DNA of 64,000 nucleotides from JACRAV01 sp964571235. GTDB lineage: Bacteria; Zixibacteria; MSB-5A5; GN15; FEB-12. Each line of letters begins with the position of its first letter. The first letter of the stretch is position 1. The notes under the pieces were generated by a model. That model saw only the letters and a list, made by a program, of their open reading frames with translations, searched no databases and was not told the DNA's origin. Below, piece after piece: positions 50,658-58,771 of the stretch. Location: positions 124,001 to 188,000 of the forward strand of contig CAZNAI010000007.1 of assembly GCA_964571235.1 (NCBI GenBank). The letters are read 5' to 3'. Both the position numbers and the translations under genes were made by a program.

Positions 50658-51506
50658 ATGACGGCAGTAGTAGAGCTTGACGATCGGATCGAGAAGTGCC
50701 AGAAGCTTCTGGATACTGATCCGAACTCCCAAATTTTTGCGGCGCTGGCAGAGGCGTATCGCAAACGGGGGGAGTTGGACAAGGCGTTTCGGGTTTGCCA
50801 AAGCGGCCTGAAGGTGCATCCGTCGTACGCCTCAGCGCATGTGGTCATGGCCAAGATCAACCTGGATCGCGGACTGTATGACTGGGCTGAAGCCGAAATT
50901 CGCAAGGCGATGGATATCGAAGGGGCGACCCGTGTCACCGAGCTGTTGCTTGCCGAGGTGCAATTGTACAGAGGCGACTTTGAATCGGCCACTCGCCTTT
51001 TGAAGAAACTTGCCGGGGCCGATCCGGGTAACGAGCATATTCTCAAATTGCTGGATATCGCCAAGAAAATTCCGGCCGAACAGGCCAAGGTAGCGTCGTC
51101 GTCGAGTCGGGTAATTGTGACTCCGACTGCCGAATTGCCGCGCACCGTTGTGGCGAGCATGACGGCGAAGGACATTCTGGAACAGGCAATGTCGATACCG
51201 CATATGACGGGCGGACTTTTCGTGAACAACGAAGGGTTGGTCAGTGAATCAGAGTGGAGCCTTAATCTCGATCCGACCGTGTGTAGCGCGACCCTTTCGG
51301 AAGTTCACCATTTTCTCACACAGGAATTAGTGCGGGCTTCGTTTGGAAAAGTTCAGACGTTGCTTATCGAAACCGGCGATCCGGTTTTCTATTTGATCCG
51401 GGTAGAGCGCGGGATGTTCATATTTCAGGGGACCGCGGGAATCAATCTGGGAACCCTGCGGATGCGCCTCTCAAGCTTGATGGAAAAGTACGATAACGGA
51501 CGCTGA
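50658..51506 (+). CDS. TPR-roadblock/LC7 fusion protein
   Basis: 282 residues. Tetratricopeptide repeats fill about 1-130 (AALAEAYRKRGELDKAFRVC, ASAHVVMAKINLDRGLYDWA, EVQLYRGDFESATRLLKKLA). The C-terminal region (about 165-282) has the alternating pattern of a roadblock/LC7 domain (ILEQAMSIPHMTGGLFVNNEG, QTLLIETGDPVFYLIRVERG). Roadblock proteins bind Ras-like GTPases such as MglA and serve as GAP or effector. The TPR half may tie it to another partner. It is 10 bases ahead of the next gene. Confidence 0.82.
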   Translation: MTAVVELDDRIEKCQKLLDTDPNSQIFAALAEAYRKRGELDKAFRVCQSGLKVHPSYASAHVVMAKINLDRGLYDWAEAEIRKAMDIEGATRVTELLLAEVQLYRGDFESATRLLKKLAGADPGNEHILKLLDIAKKIPAEQAKVASSSSRVIVTPTAELPRTVVASMTAKDILEQAMSIPHMTGGLFVNNEGLVSESEWSLNLDPTVCSATLSEVHHFLTQELVRASFGKVQTLLIETGDPVFYLIRVERGMFIFQGTAGINLGTLRMRLSSLMEKYDNGR

Positions 51507-51516
51507 AAGGAAGGCC

Positions 51517-52518
51517 ATGGACTCACCGCAAAAAAAGATGCTCTTCGTCGCGGCCGCAAGTATTCTGGTGGTCGCGCTGGAGTTCTGGATGTTCCCGCGT
51601 CTGTTTGGTCTGAACCTCTTGCGGGTATCCTGGCAGTATTTCTTTTATGAGGTCGTGTTTTACGGAATAGTGGCTGTGGCCCTGTTTGGTACACGCAATC
51701 TTCTATCGACCCTGAAAGTTGTCGCGACCGCCTTCGGATTCCGGATGCTCTTAAGCGCCGTATTCGCGGTGTTGATCACGACCATCTTCTCAATGGACTT
51801 CACAATCTCGATTCAACTGGCGCTCATCAGCTATCTGCCGGGGGCGGCGCTTCAGATCGCCCTGATCCCGGTTATCTGCTGGCCACTATTGCGCGGTTAC
51901 AAAGATCAGCCTCGCCGGGCGCGGGAGATGTCTTATCGGGAACGGGAACCGGAGATAGTCTCTCCAGCGCCACGTGCCCCCTTTCCGACTTCCACACTGC
52001 GCGAGCGACCGGCGCCGGCCGAGACAATTGCTCCTCGAAACGACAATTATCACGCGGAGGCACAGCCAATGCCGATACGTTCCCGGACTGAATCCAATTC
52101 TGTAACTGTTACCGGCGATCTGAACGGATTTGAGCGCACGGTGCGTTACATCGCCGAGCATGGATCGGTGCTCTACGCCGCGGTGGTCGACCCGGAAGGG
52201 CTACTGCTGGCCAACTCCTGCCGGGGACGGATTGTCCCTGAAGATATGGCGCCACTGGCGGTGATGTTCTTTGAATGGAACAAGAGTGTGCTGGACAAGG
52301 GGAATCTTGGGCCGGCTGAAAAAATAGATATTACGCTTAAAGATAAACGATTGATCCTTGGCCGGGTCGATTCCTGGTGCCTGATGGTTTTCTCTGAACG
52401 CCAGGCCGACGACCTTTTGAATATTCGGATCAATCAGGGAATGGACATACTGAGAAAATACACGGCGGAACGCAATATTTCGGGTCAGCAGACCCAGGCG
52501 GAGAAGGCATATGTATGA
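51517..52518 (+). CDS. Membrane-anchored roadblock/LC7-like protein
   Basis: 333 residues. Four hydrophobic segments fill about 8-120 (MLFVAAASILVVALEFWMF, YFFYEVVFYGIVAVALFG, MLLSAVFAVLITTIF, YLPGAALQIALIPVICW). A charged proline-rich linker (about 125-195) is followed by a roadblock-like domain (about 200-320; TVRYIAEHGSVLYAAVVDPEG, DKRLILGRVDSWCLMVFSE). It could anchor the GTPase module to the inner membrane. It overlaps the next roadblock gene by eight bases. Confidence 0.78.
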   Translation: MDSPQKKMLFVAAASILVVALEFWMFPRLFGLNLLRVSWQYFFYEVVFYGIVAVALFGTRNLLSTLKVVATAFGFRMLLSAVFAVLITTIFSMDFTISIQLALISYLPGAALQIALIPVICWPLLRGYKDQPRRAREMSYREREPEIVSPAPRAPFPTSTLRERPAPAETIAPRNDNYHAEAQPMPIRSRTESNSVTVTGDLNGFERTVRYIAEHGSVLYAAVVDPEGLLLANSCRGRIVPEDMAPLAVMFFEWNKSVLDKGNLGPAEKIDITLKDKRLILGRVDSWCLMVFSERQADDLLNIRINQGMDILRKYTAERNISGQQTQAEKAYV

Positions 52519-52852
52519 AGTGTTGAGCGAACTGAACAAGACTCCGGGGATCACCGGGTCGATGGTAGTCGGAAACGACGGGATCGTGATCGCGTCGGAT
52601 ATCGGCACAACGATGGAAGGCGAAACGGTGGGTGCGCTGGCGGCGTCGATTACGACGACGATTCAGAAGTCACTGACCCGGTTGAATGCCCGTCCGCTGT
52701 CGCAGGTGACGATTGAAGCCGACGACGCCAAGTTGTTTTTCAGCGATGCCGGAATCGGCATCCTGGTGGTGACCACAGAAAAGCAGGTCAACATCGGATT
52801 GGTTCGTCTGGAAATCAAGAACGCCATTGGCCGCATTCGTGCGGCGTGCTGA
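52511..52852 (+). CDS. mglB: Roadblock/LC7-domain protein (MglB-like)
   Basis: 113 residues, a stand-alone roadblock domain. LSELNKTPGITGSMVVGNDG, GALAASITTTIQKSL, TIEADDAKLFFSDAGIGIL and VRLEIKNAIGRI fit the family. It is 29 bases upstream of the MglA-like gene, the usual order for the GTPase-activating partner MglB. The start overlaps the preceding stop region. Confidence 0.88.
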   Translation: MYEVLSELNKTPGITGSMVVGNDGIVIASDIGTTMEGETVGALAASITTTIQKSLTRLNARPLSQVTIEADDAKLFFSDAGIGILVVTTEKQVNIGLVRLEIKNAIGRIRAAC

Positions 52853-52881
52853 TTCGACACCTTTAGCACAGGAAGACGCCC

Positions 52882-53928
52882 ATGGTATCGATAAATTACT
52901 CAGCGCGTGAGGTCTGCTGTAAGATTGTCTATTACGGTCCCGGTTTGTCGGGCAAGACAACCAATCTTCAGTATGTCCATGCCAAGGTTCCGCAGAATTC
53001 GCGCGGCAAGCTGATCTCGCTGGCGACCGAAGCAGACCGGACACTCTATTTCGATTTTCTGCCGATCAACATCGGCACAATCAATGGTTTTCAGGCCAAG
53101 TTCCAGTTGTACACGGTTCCCGGTCAGGTCTATTACAACGCAACCCGAAAGCTGGTGCTACGCGGAGTCGACGGTGTAGTGTTTGTCGCCGACAGCCAGC
53201 CCGACAAGATGGACGAAAATATCGAGTCGCTGACCAACCTGGAAGAGAATCTGGTTGAGTACGGATACAACATCAACGACCTCCCGATGGTAATTCAGTT
53301 TAACAAACGTGATTTGCCGGGAGTGCTCACGGTGGAACAACTGAACGCCCGACTGAATCCGCGTCGGTTGCCGCACTTTGAGGCCTCGGCGACCGTCGGA
53401 AACGGGGTATTCGATACACTGAAATTGGTAATCCGTTTGGTCCTTGAAAAAGCCAAGACGACACAATCACAGTCGCCGTCGATTACACCGGCCACCCCTC
53501 GTGCTGTTCCGGTAGTGGAGCAGGTAGTCGAGCCGGAATATCCGGGGGCTCGTAATCCGCAACCAGTGGCGGCGGCGATGGAGCCATCTCGCACTCCGAT
53601 TGCGCAACCAAGCTATGAGCCGGCGGCAGTAGCCGCACCGGTGGCGGTGCGCGAAACCGTTTCAATTGCCGAGCCGGTAGCCCGGCCATATCCGGGGAGT
53701 CGTTCGGCTGGAGCCGCAGAAAAACAGCAAGCGCCGATAGCCCGCCCGATGCGCGAGTCATATGAGCCGTCCGCGATGGAAGATGAACACGACGACACCG
53801 GCGAAACCCGGATCGTTGATCGGGGTCATCATCATGTTTCGCAATCACCGCATATGGCGCCGTCGCTGAGAAAACGAAACGAAACCAAAAAGCGCGGATT
53901 CTTCAAGCGCCTGTTTGGTATCAAATAG
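52882..53928 (+). CDS. mglA: MglA-family small GTPase with long proline-rich tail
   Basis: 348 residues; canonical MglA is about 195. The GTPase core (1-195) has P-loop GPGLSGKTTN (19-28), R53-T54, the MglA-type T78-V-P-G in place of DxxG, Q82, NKRD (141-144) and the SA box (169-170). These positions are those of Myxococcus MglA. After residue 195 comes a disordered Pro/Ala/Glu-rich tail, with two YPG-type segments, ending in a basic, aromatic KKRGFFKRLFGIK. MglA-type GTPases set cell polarity and control type IV pili or gliding; here the motor genes follow directly. Confidence 0.93.
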   Translation: MVSINYSAREVCCKIVYYGPGLSGKTTNLQYVHAKVPQNSRGKLISLATEADRTLYFDFLPINIGTINGFQAKFQLYTVPGQVYYNATRKLVLRGVDGVVFVADSQPDKMDENIESLTNLEENLVEYGYNINDLPMVIQFNKRDLPGVLTVEQLNARLNPRRLPHFEASATVGNGVFDTLKLVIRLVLEKAKTTQSQSPSITPATPRAVPVVEQVVEPEYPGARNPQPVAAAMEPSRTPIAQPSYEPAAVAAPVAVRETVSIAEPVARPYPGSRSAGAAEKQQAPIARPMRESYEPSAMEDEHDDTGETRIVDRGHHHVSQSPHMAPSLRKRNETKKRGFFKRLFGIK

Positions 53929-53945
53929 AAGAGCCGGAGGAAAAG

Positions 53946-54437
53946 ATGTCAGACGATTCGCTCATCATCTATGAAGAAGAAGTCACCCGCATCGACGCCA
54001 TCATGGCGAAAATGCTCAAGGGAGCGGAGGCCAAGTGTGCTCTTCTGGTTGATAAAGACGGCCACCTGATTACGCGTCAGGGGTTCACCCATTCACTGGA
54101 CACCACCGCATTGGCGGCACTGCTGGCGGGGGCGTTTGCCTCGACCAAAGAAATCGCCCGCCTGGTGGGAGAACCGGAGTTTTCGGTGCTCTTTCATCAA
54201 GGCAAGAAAGACCATATCCACATGACGATTGTGGGGGAGCGGTCGATATTGGTGGTCATCTTTGACGACCGCACAACGATCGGCATGGTACGGTTATTCG
54301 CCAAAGAAACAGCGGTCGAGCTGACCAAAGTGTTCGAGGAAGTGAAGGCGAAGTCGGTCAGTGGGAAAAAGCCCGAGTTGTCCCGTGATTTTTCCGACGC
54401 CGCCCAATCCAAACTCGACGACATATTCCAGGATTAG
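53946..54437 (+). CDS. Roadblock/LC7-domain protein
   Basis: 163 residues, starting 17 bases after mglA. TRIDAIMAKMLKGAEAKCALLV, GHLITRQGF, KKDHIHMTIVGERSILVVIFDD and GMVRLFAKETAVELTKVF carry the roadblock fold. This is the fourth roadblock-type gene in the cluster, with N- and C-terminal extensions of about 20-30 residues. It may be a second MglA partner (RomX- or MglB-like). Confidence 0.85.
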   Translation: MSDDSLIIYEEEVTRIDAIMAKMLKGAEAKCALLVDKDGHLITRQGFTHSLDTTALAALLAGAFASTKEIARLVGEPEFSVLFHQGKKDHIHMTIVGERSILVVIFDDRTTIGMVRLFAKETAVELTKVFEEVKAKSVSGKKPELSRDFSDAAQSKLDDIFQD

Positions 54438-54506
54438 TTCGCTATCGTTTCCGGCCACTCGGCATGATGCCAAACCGGATTGTAATGTTGCGCACGTAGG
54501 AGCCCG

Positions 54507-56201
54507 ATGTCCGCTGAACTTAGCGCCATACTGGTGCAGGCCGGGAAGATCACTCAGGATCAAGCCGATAAGGCCCTGGCCCTATCCAAGGACAAAAAAG
54601 AGAAGTTCGAGACTGTTCTCGTACAGATGGGGGCAGTTGCCTCCGAGGACGAGCTGGCCGGATTTGTCGGCAAGCATCTGAAGATCGGAACTCTTCGCTT
54701 ATCAGATATTGAACTGAATGCTGAAGTTGTCAAGCTAATCCCGCTTGATATCGCGCGCAAATTCAAAGTCATCGCCGTTTCCAAGATCAACAAAGTTCTA
54801 ACGGTTGCGATCAGCGATCCGAACAATATCTACGTTCTCGACGCGATCAAATTCATCACCGGGTGCAATGTCCAGCCGGTCATTTCCCCCGAGCGGGCAA
54901 TCGAAAAAGCGATTGAGGCGAATTACGGTTCGTCGAATCAACTGACCGAAATGGTCAAGGGGCTGGAACAGGACGAAACGCTCGAGGTCGTCGAATCGGA
55001 TGACACGGTCAGCGAGTCTGACCTACTTTCGGCGATTCAGGACAAGCCGCTGGTCAAGCTGGTCGATTCAATTATTTCCGAGGCGATCCGGATGGGGGCC
55101 TCGGACATTCACTTTGAAATGTACGAAAAACGGATTCGTGTGCGGTATCGTATCGACGGCGACCTGCGCGAGATGGCGCCGTTGCCGTTTAAATATCGAG
55201 CCGCGATTGTCTCGCGAATCAAGATCATGGCCGATCTGGATATTTCCGAACGACGACTGCCGCAGGACGGCCGTATCAAAGTCAAGACAATGGGGCGAAC
55301 GGTTGACCTTCGTGTATCGGTTCTGCCGATGATTTTTGGCGAGAAGGTCGTGATGCGTATTTTGGATCCGACAGCGCTAAAGGTCGATATGACCAAGCTC
55401 GGATTCCGTCAGGCCGATCTCGATAAATTTACCGAGGGAATTCACCATCCGTACGGAATCGTGTTGGTGACCGGACCGACCGGATCGGGAAAAACCACCA
55501 CGCTTTATTCGGCGCTTCAGCAGATCAACACTATCGATGTCAACATCATGACTGCTGAGGACCCGGTCGAATTCAACTTTGAAGGAATCAACCAGGTGGC
55601 GGTACGCTCAGAAATCGGGCTTACCTTTGCAAATGCCTTGCGATCATTCCTCCGGCAGGATCCGGACATAGTCATGGTCGGTGAAATTCGAGACGGCGAG
55701 ACGGCCGAAATCGCGATCAAAGCGGCGCTCACCGGACACTTAGTGTTTTCGACTCTTCACACCAACGACGCGCCGTCGTCGGTCACTCGTTTGATCGATA
55801 TGGGCGTGCCGTACTATCTGGTGGCTTCGGCAACAAAATTGATCATGGCGCAACGTATGACGCGCAAGATTTGCCAGAGTTGCAAGCAGGAAGTCAATCT
55901 GACCGCTGAGCAGGTGGAGAGTCTGAAGGTTCCGCAGGATTTGATAAAAGGTATTCGCGCTTTTCGAGGAATCGGGTGCAACGATTGCAACAATACGGGC
56001 AAGTCGGGTCGTAGCGGTATCTACGAAGTGATGCCGATTACTCCGGCGCTTGAGGCGGCGATTTTGCACAAAGCCCCCGATACGGAACTTCGCCAGATTG
56101 CACTTTCCGAAGGTATGTTCAGTCTGCGTATGTCAGCGGTCGAAAAGATGAAAAACGGCCTTATTGATCTTGAAGAAGTCTTTGCGGTTACCAGCGCGTA
56201 A
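54507..56201 (+). CDS. pilB: Type IV pilus assembly ATPase PilB
   Basis: 564 residues. The GspE N-terminal domain (1-150; LVQAGKITQDQADKALALSK) precedes the ATPase core. Walker A is GPTGSGKTTT near residue 324, Walker B is DPDIVMVGEIRDGE, and the Asp and His boxes are present (MTAEDPVEFNFEGINQ, LVFSTLHTNDA). A C4 zinc motif (CQSCKQ...CNDCNNTGKSGRSGIYE) confirms the PilB/GspE class. The hexamer drives pilin polymerisation. Together with pilT, pilC and a PilS-like gene it forms a T4P motor cluster rather than a type II secretion locus. Confidence 0.96.
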   Translation: MSAELSAILVQAGKITQDQADKALALSKDKKEKFETVLVQMGAVASEDELAGFVGKHLKIGTLRLSDIELNAEVVKLIPLDIARKFKVIAVSKINKVLTVAISDPNNIYVLDAIKFITGCNVQPVISPERAIEKAIEANYGSSNQLTEMVKGLEQDETLEVVESDDTVSESDLLSAIQDKPLVKLVDSIISEAIRMGASDIHFEMYEKRIRVRYRIDGDLREMAPLPFKYRAAIVSRIKIMADLDISERRLPQDGRIKVKTMGRTVDLRVSVLPMIFGEKVVMRILDPTALKVDMTKLGFRQADLDKFTEGIHHPYGIVLVTGPTGSGKTTTLYSALQQINTIDVNIMTAEDPVEFNFEGINQVAVRSEIGLTFANALRSFLRQDPDIVMVGEIRDGETAEIAIKAALTGHLVFSTLHTNDAPSSVTRLIDMGVPYYLVASATKLIMAQRMTRKICQSCKQEVNLTAEQVESLKVPQDLIKGIRAFRGIGCNDCNNTGKSGRSGIYEVMPITPALEAAILHKAPDTELRQIALSEGMFSLRMSAVEKMKNGLIDLEEVFAVTSA

Positions 56202-56372
56202 CCCGATTTTTCACCGTAATTCTTCACGCCACAAAACACCCAGCGGTTCAAGAACTTAGGGCGGGCAGTTCGCATTTTGTCAGTCAAGATTTCCGGCAAT
56301 TGACCGATAATCAAACAAAGATTCCGCCGGTCGCCAAGAAGGCTACCCGGCGCCCTCTTGAAGGAGCATTGC

Positions 56373-57449
56373 ATGGTCACTTTACGCGAATTGTTAGAAC
56401 AAATGGTTCAGATGGACGCTTCCGATTTGCACTTGACCGTCGGCACGCCGCCGGTGGTGCGTGTGGACGGCAAACTGGTTCGCATGAATCATGATGTTTT
56501 GACAGCGGAGCAGATCAAGAAGATCGCCTATTCGATGCTCAACGAAAAACAGAAAATGAAATTCGAACAGAACTGGGAGCTGGATTTCAGCTTCGGAATC
56601 GAGTCGATGAGCCGTTTCCGCGCCAACATGTTTATGCAACGCGGGTGTGCGGCGGTGGCGCTCCGTCAGATTCCATACAAAGTTCGTTCGTTTGAAGAAC
56701 TAGGACTGCCTAAAGTTGTCGCCGAGTTTGCGCGTTTGCCGCGTGGACTTGTGCTTGTGACCGGGCCGACCGGATCGGGTAAATCGACCACGTTGGCGGC
56801 GGTGATTGACAAAATCAATCGCGAGCGTCCGGTTCATATTATTACAGTTGAAGACCCGATTGAATATCTGCATAGACACCAGACGGCGGTGATTAACCAG
56901 CGCGAAGTGCATTCCGACACGCCGTCGTTTTCCTCCGCGCTCAAGTATGCGCTCCGCGAAGACCCCGATGTCGTTCTGATCGGTGAAATGCGCGATCTGG
57001 AAACGATTGAATCGGCGTTGTCGATTTCGGAAACCGGTCACCTGGCTTTTGCCACTCTGCACACCAACTCGGCGGCCGAATCGATTAACCGTATTATCGA
57101 TGCTTTCCCGGCCAACCAGCAGGAACAGGTGCGTGTGTCGCTGTCATTCTCGCTTCAGGCGATTGTCAGTCAGACACTGATCCCGAAAGTGGGCGGCGGC
57201 AGAACGATGGCTCTCGAGATTCTGATCGTGACCCCGGCGATCCGAGCGATTATTCGCGATGACAAGGTGCACCAGATTTATTCGATGATTCAATCGGGAC
57301 AGAAATTCGGAATGAAGACGATGAATCAGTCGCTCGGCGAGCTGTATCAGACCGGCAAGATCAGTATCAACGACGCGATGGGATATAGCCACAATCAGCA
57401 AGAATTGACCGAAATGCTCCAGCGCCAAAAGGCGCCGGCATACAGTTGA
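56373..57449 (+). CDS. pilT: Type IV pilus retraction ATPase PilT
   Basis: 358 residues from ATG 56373 behind AAGGAG; TTG 56358 is less likely. Features: LRELLEQMVQMDASDLHLTVG, Walker A GPTGSGKSTTLAA near residue 132, VEDPIEYLHRHQ, the Walker B strand in EDPDVVLIGEMRDLETIE and HLAFATLHTNSA. The PilT-specific AIRAIIRDDKVHQIYSMIQSG is clear. It powers pilus retraction, needed for twitching and DNA uptake. Confidence 0.97.
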   Translation: MVTLRELLEQMVQMDASDLHLTVGTPPVVRVDGKLVRMNHDVLTAEQIKKIAYSMLNEKQKMKFEQNWELDFSFGIESMSRFRANMFMQRGCAAVALRQIPYKVRSFEELGLPKVVAEFARLPRGLVLVTGPTGSGKSTTLAAVIDKINRERPVHIITVEDPIEYLHRHQTAVINQREVHSDTPSFSSALKYALREDPDVVLIGEMRDLETIESALSISETGHLAFATLHTNSAAESINRIIDAFPANQQEQVRVSLSFSLQAIVSQTLIPKVGGGRTMALEILIVTPAIRAIIRDDKVHQIYSMIQSGQKFGMKTMNQSLGELYQTGKISINDAMGYSHNQQELTEMLQRQKAPAYS

Positions 57450-57476
57450 GCGAATCGATGAGAAAGGATCACAGTC

Positions 57477-58673
57477 ATGCCAGTCTTTGAATACAAAGGC
57501 AAGACACTCGCAGGCGCCGCCGTCCAGGGAACGATGAAAGCCAAGGACCGGTCGGAGATCGAGCGGCTTTTGCGGCAGAACCGTATTCTGGTATCGTCGA
57601 TTTCCCAGCGGGCCGCTGAAATCGACATCAAGTTCGGCACCGGAATCAAGCGAATCGAGATTACCCGGTTCACCCGGCAATTCGCGACGATGATCGGAGC
57701 CGGTTTGCCTATGGTTCAGTGCCTTGAAATTCTGGCTACCCAGAATGAAAACAAGGAGTTTTCAAAGGTCATCAATAAAGTTCGTGACTCGGTACAGGGC
57801 GGAACGACTCTCTCCGAGGCGCTCTCACGCAACCCGAAGATCTTCGACCAGCTCTATGTCAATATGGTCGAGGCTGGTGAAGTCGGCGGTGCGCTCGATG
57901 CCATTCTGATGCGTCTGGCCGCGTATCGTGAAAAGGCCGATCAGTTGATTCGCAAGGTCAAAGGAGCAATGGTGTATCCGTCGGTGATCGTCGTGGTCGC
58001 GGTCGGTGTGACCTTTGCGATGTTGACGTTCATCGTGCCGGTCTTTGCCAAGATGTTTAAGGGTGTGGGATCGGAACTTCCGGCGCCGACACAAATAGTG
58101 ATGAACATCTCCGATTTTCTGAAAAACAACTTATTGTACATGGCCGTCGGCGCTATTGCCGGGCTGGCCTTCTTCATCTACTGGAAACAGACGCCATCTG
58201 GTCGGCTGAATTATGACCGGTTTCTGTTGAAGTTACCAATTCTTGGTACACTCATTCGGAAATCATCAGTCGCGCGGTTCACGCGAACCCTGAGCACGCT
58301 TTTGTCCTCGGGTGTGTCGATTCTCGAAGCGCTGGAAATCACCGCGAAGACCTCCGGTAACCAGGTTGTTGCCAACGCGATCAACAAGTCGGTTCTGGCT
58401 ATTGCCGAGGGCGACACGATTACCGGCCCGCTCAAAGAAACCGGCGTATTTCCGCCGATGGTGATTCAAATGATCGGCGTGGGTGAAAAGACCGGTGGTC
58501 TGGACGAAATGCTGAGCAAGATCGCCGATTTCTATGATGAAGAAGTTAACGAAGCGGTTGCGGCGCTGACCTCGATTATCGAACCGGTGATCATCGTCTT
58601 CATGGGAGCTGTCATTGGCGGTATCCTGGTTGCGATGTATCTGCCGATGTTCGACATTATCGGAAAGATCTAA
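57477..58673 (+). CDS. pilC: Type IV pilus inner-membrane platform protein PilC
   Basis: 398 residues with three membrane segments, the last at the C-terminus (VIIVFMGAVIGGILVAMYLPMF). Two GspF domains are visible: TRQFATMIGAGLPMVQCLEIL with LSRNPKIFDQLYVNMVEAGE, and FTRTLSTLLSSGVSILEALEI with VFPPMVIQMIGVGEKTG. It links the PilB/PilT motors to the pilus. It starts 27 bases after pilT. Confidence 0.96.
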   Translation: MPVFEYKGKTLAGAAVQGTMKAKDRSEIERLLRQNRILVSSISQRAAEIDIKFGTGIKRIEITRFTRQFATMIGAGLPMVQCLEILATQNENKEFSKVINKVRDSVQGGTTLSEALSRNPKIFDQLYVNMVEAGEVGGALDAILMRLAAYREKADQLIRKVKGAMVYPSVIVVVAVGVTFAMLTFIVPVFAKMFKGVGSELPAPTQIVMNISDFLKNNLLYMAVGAIAGLAFFIYWKQTPSGRLNYDRFLLKLPILGTLIRKSSVARFTRTLSTLLSSGVSILEALEITAKTSGNQVVANAINKSVLAIAEGDTITGPLKETGVFPPMVIQMIGVGEKTGGLDEMLSKIADFYDEEVNEAVAALTSIIEPVIIVFMGAVIGGILVAMYLPMFDIIGKI

Positions 58674-58744
58674 CGGCCTGAGCGGGGGGAGCGTATGCCG
58701 TTCCGATACGTCCTGACGCAGACCAAAATGTGAGACTACGAAAG

Positions 58745-58771
58745 ACGGCGCCGGCAACGGCGCCGTTTGTT
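58745..58771 (+). terminator. Hairpin between pilC and the pilS-like gene
   Basis: Perfect eight-base arms ACGGCGCC (58745-58752) and GGCGCCGT (58759-58766) with a six-base loop are followed by TTGTT. It may terminate the pil transcript or attenuate expression of the kinase gene that starts next. Confidence 0.55.
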
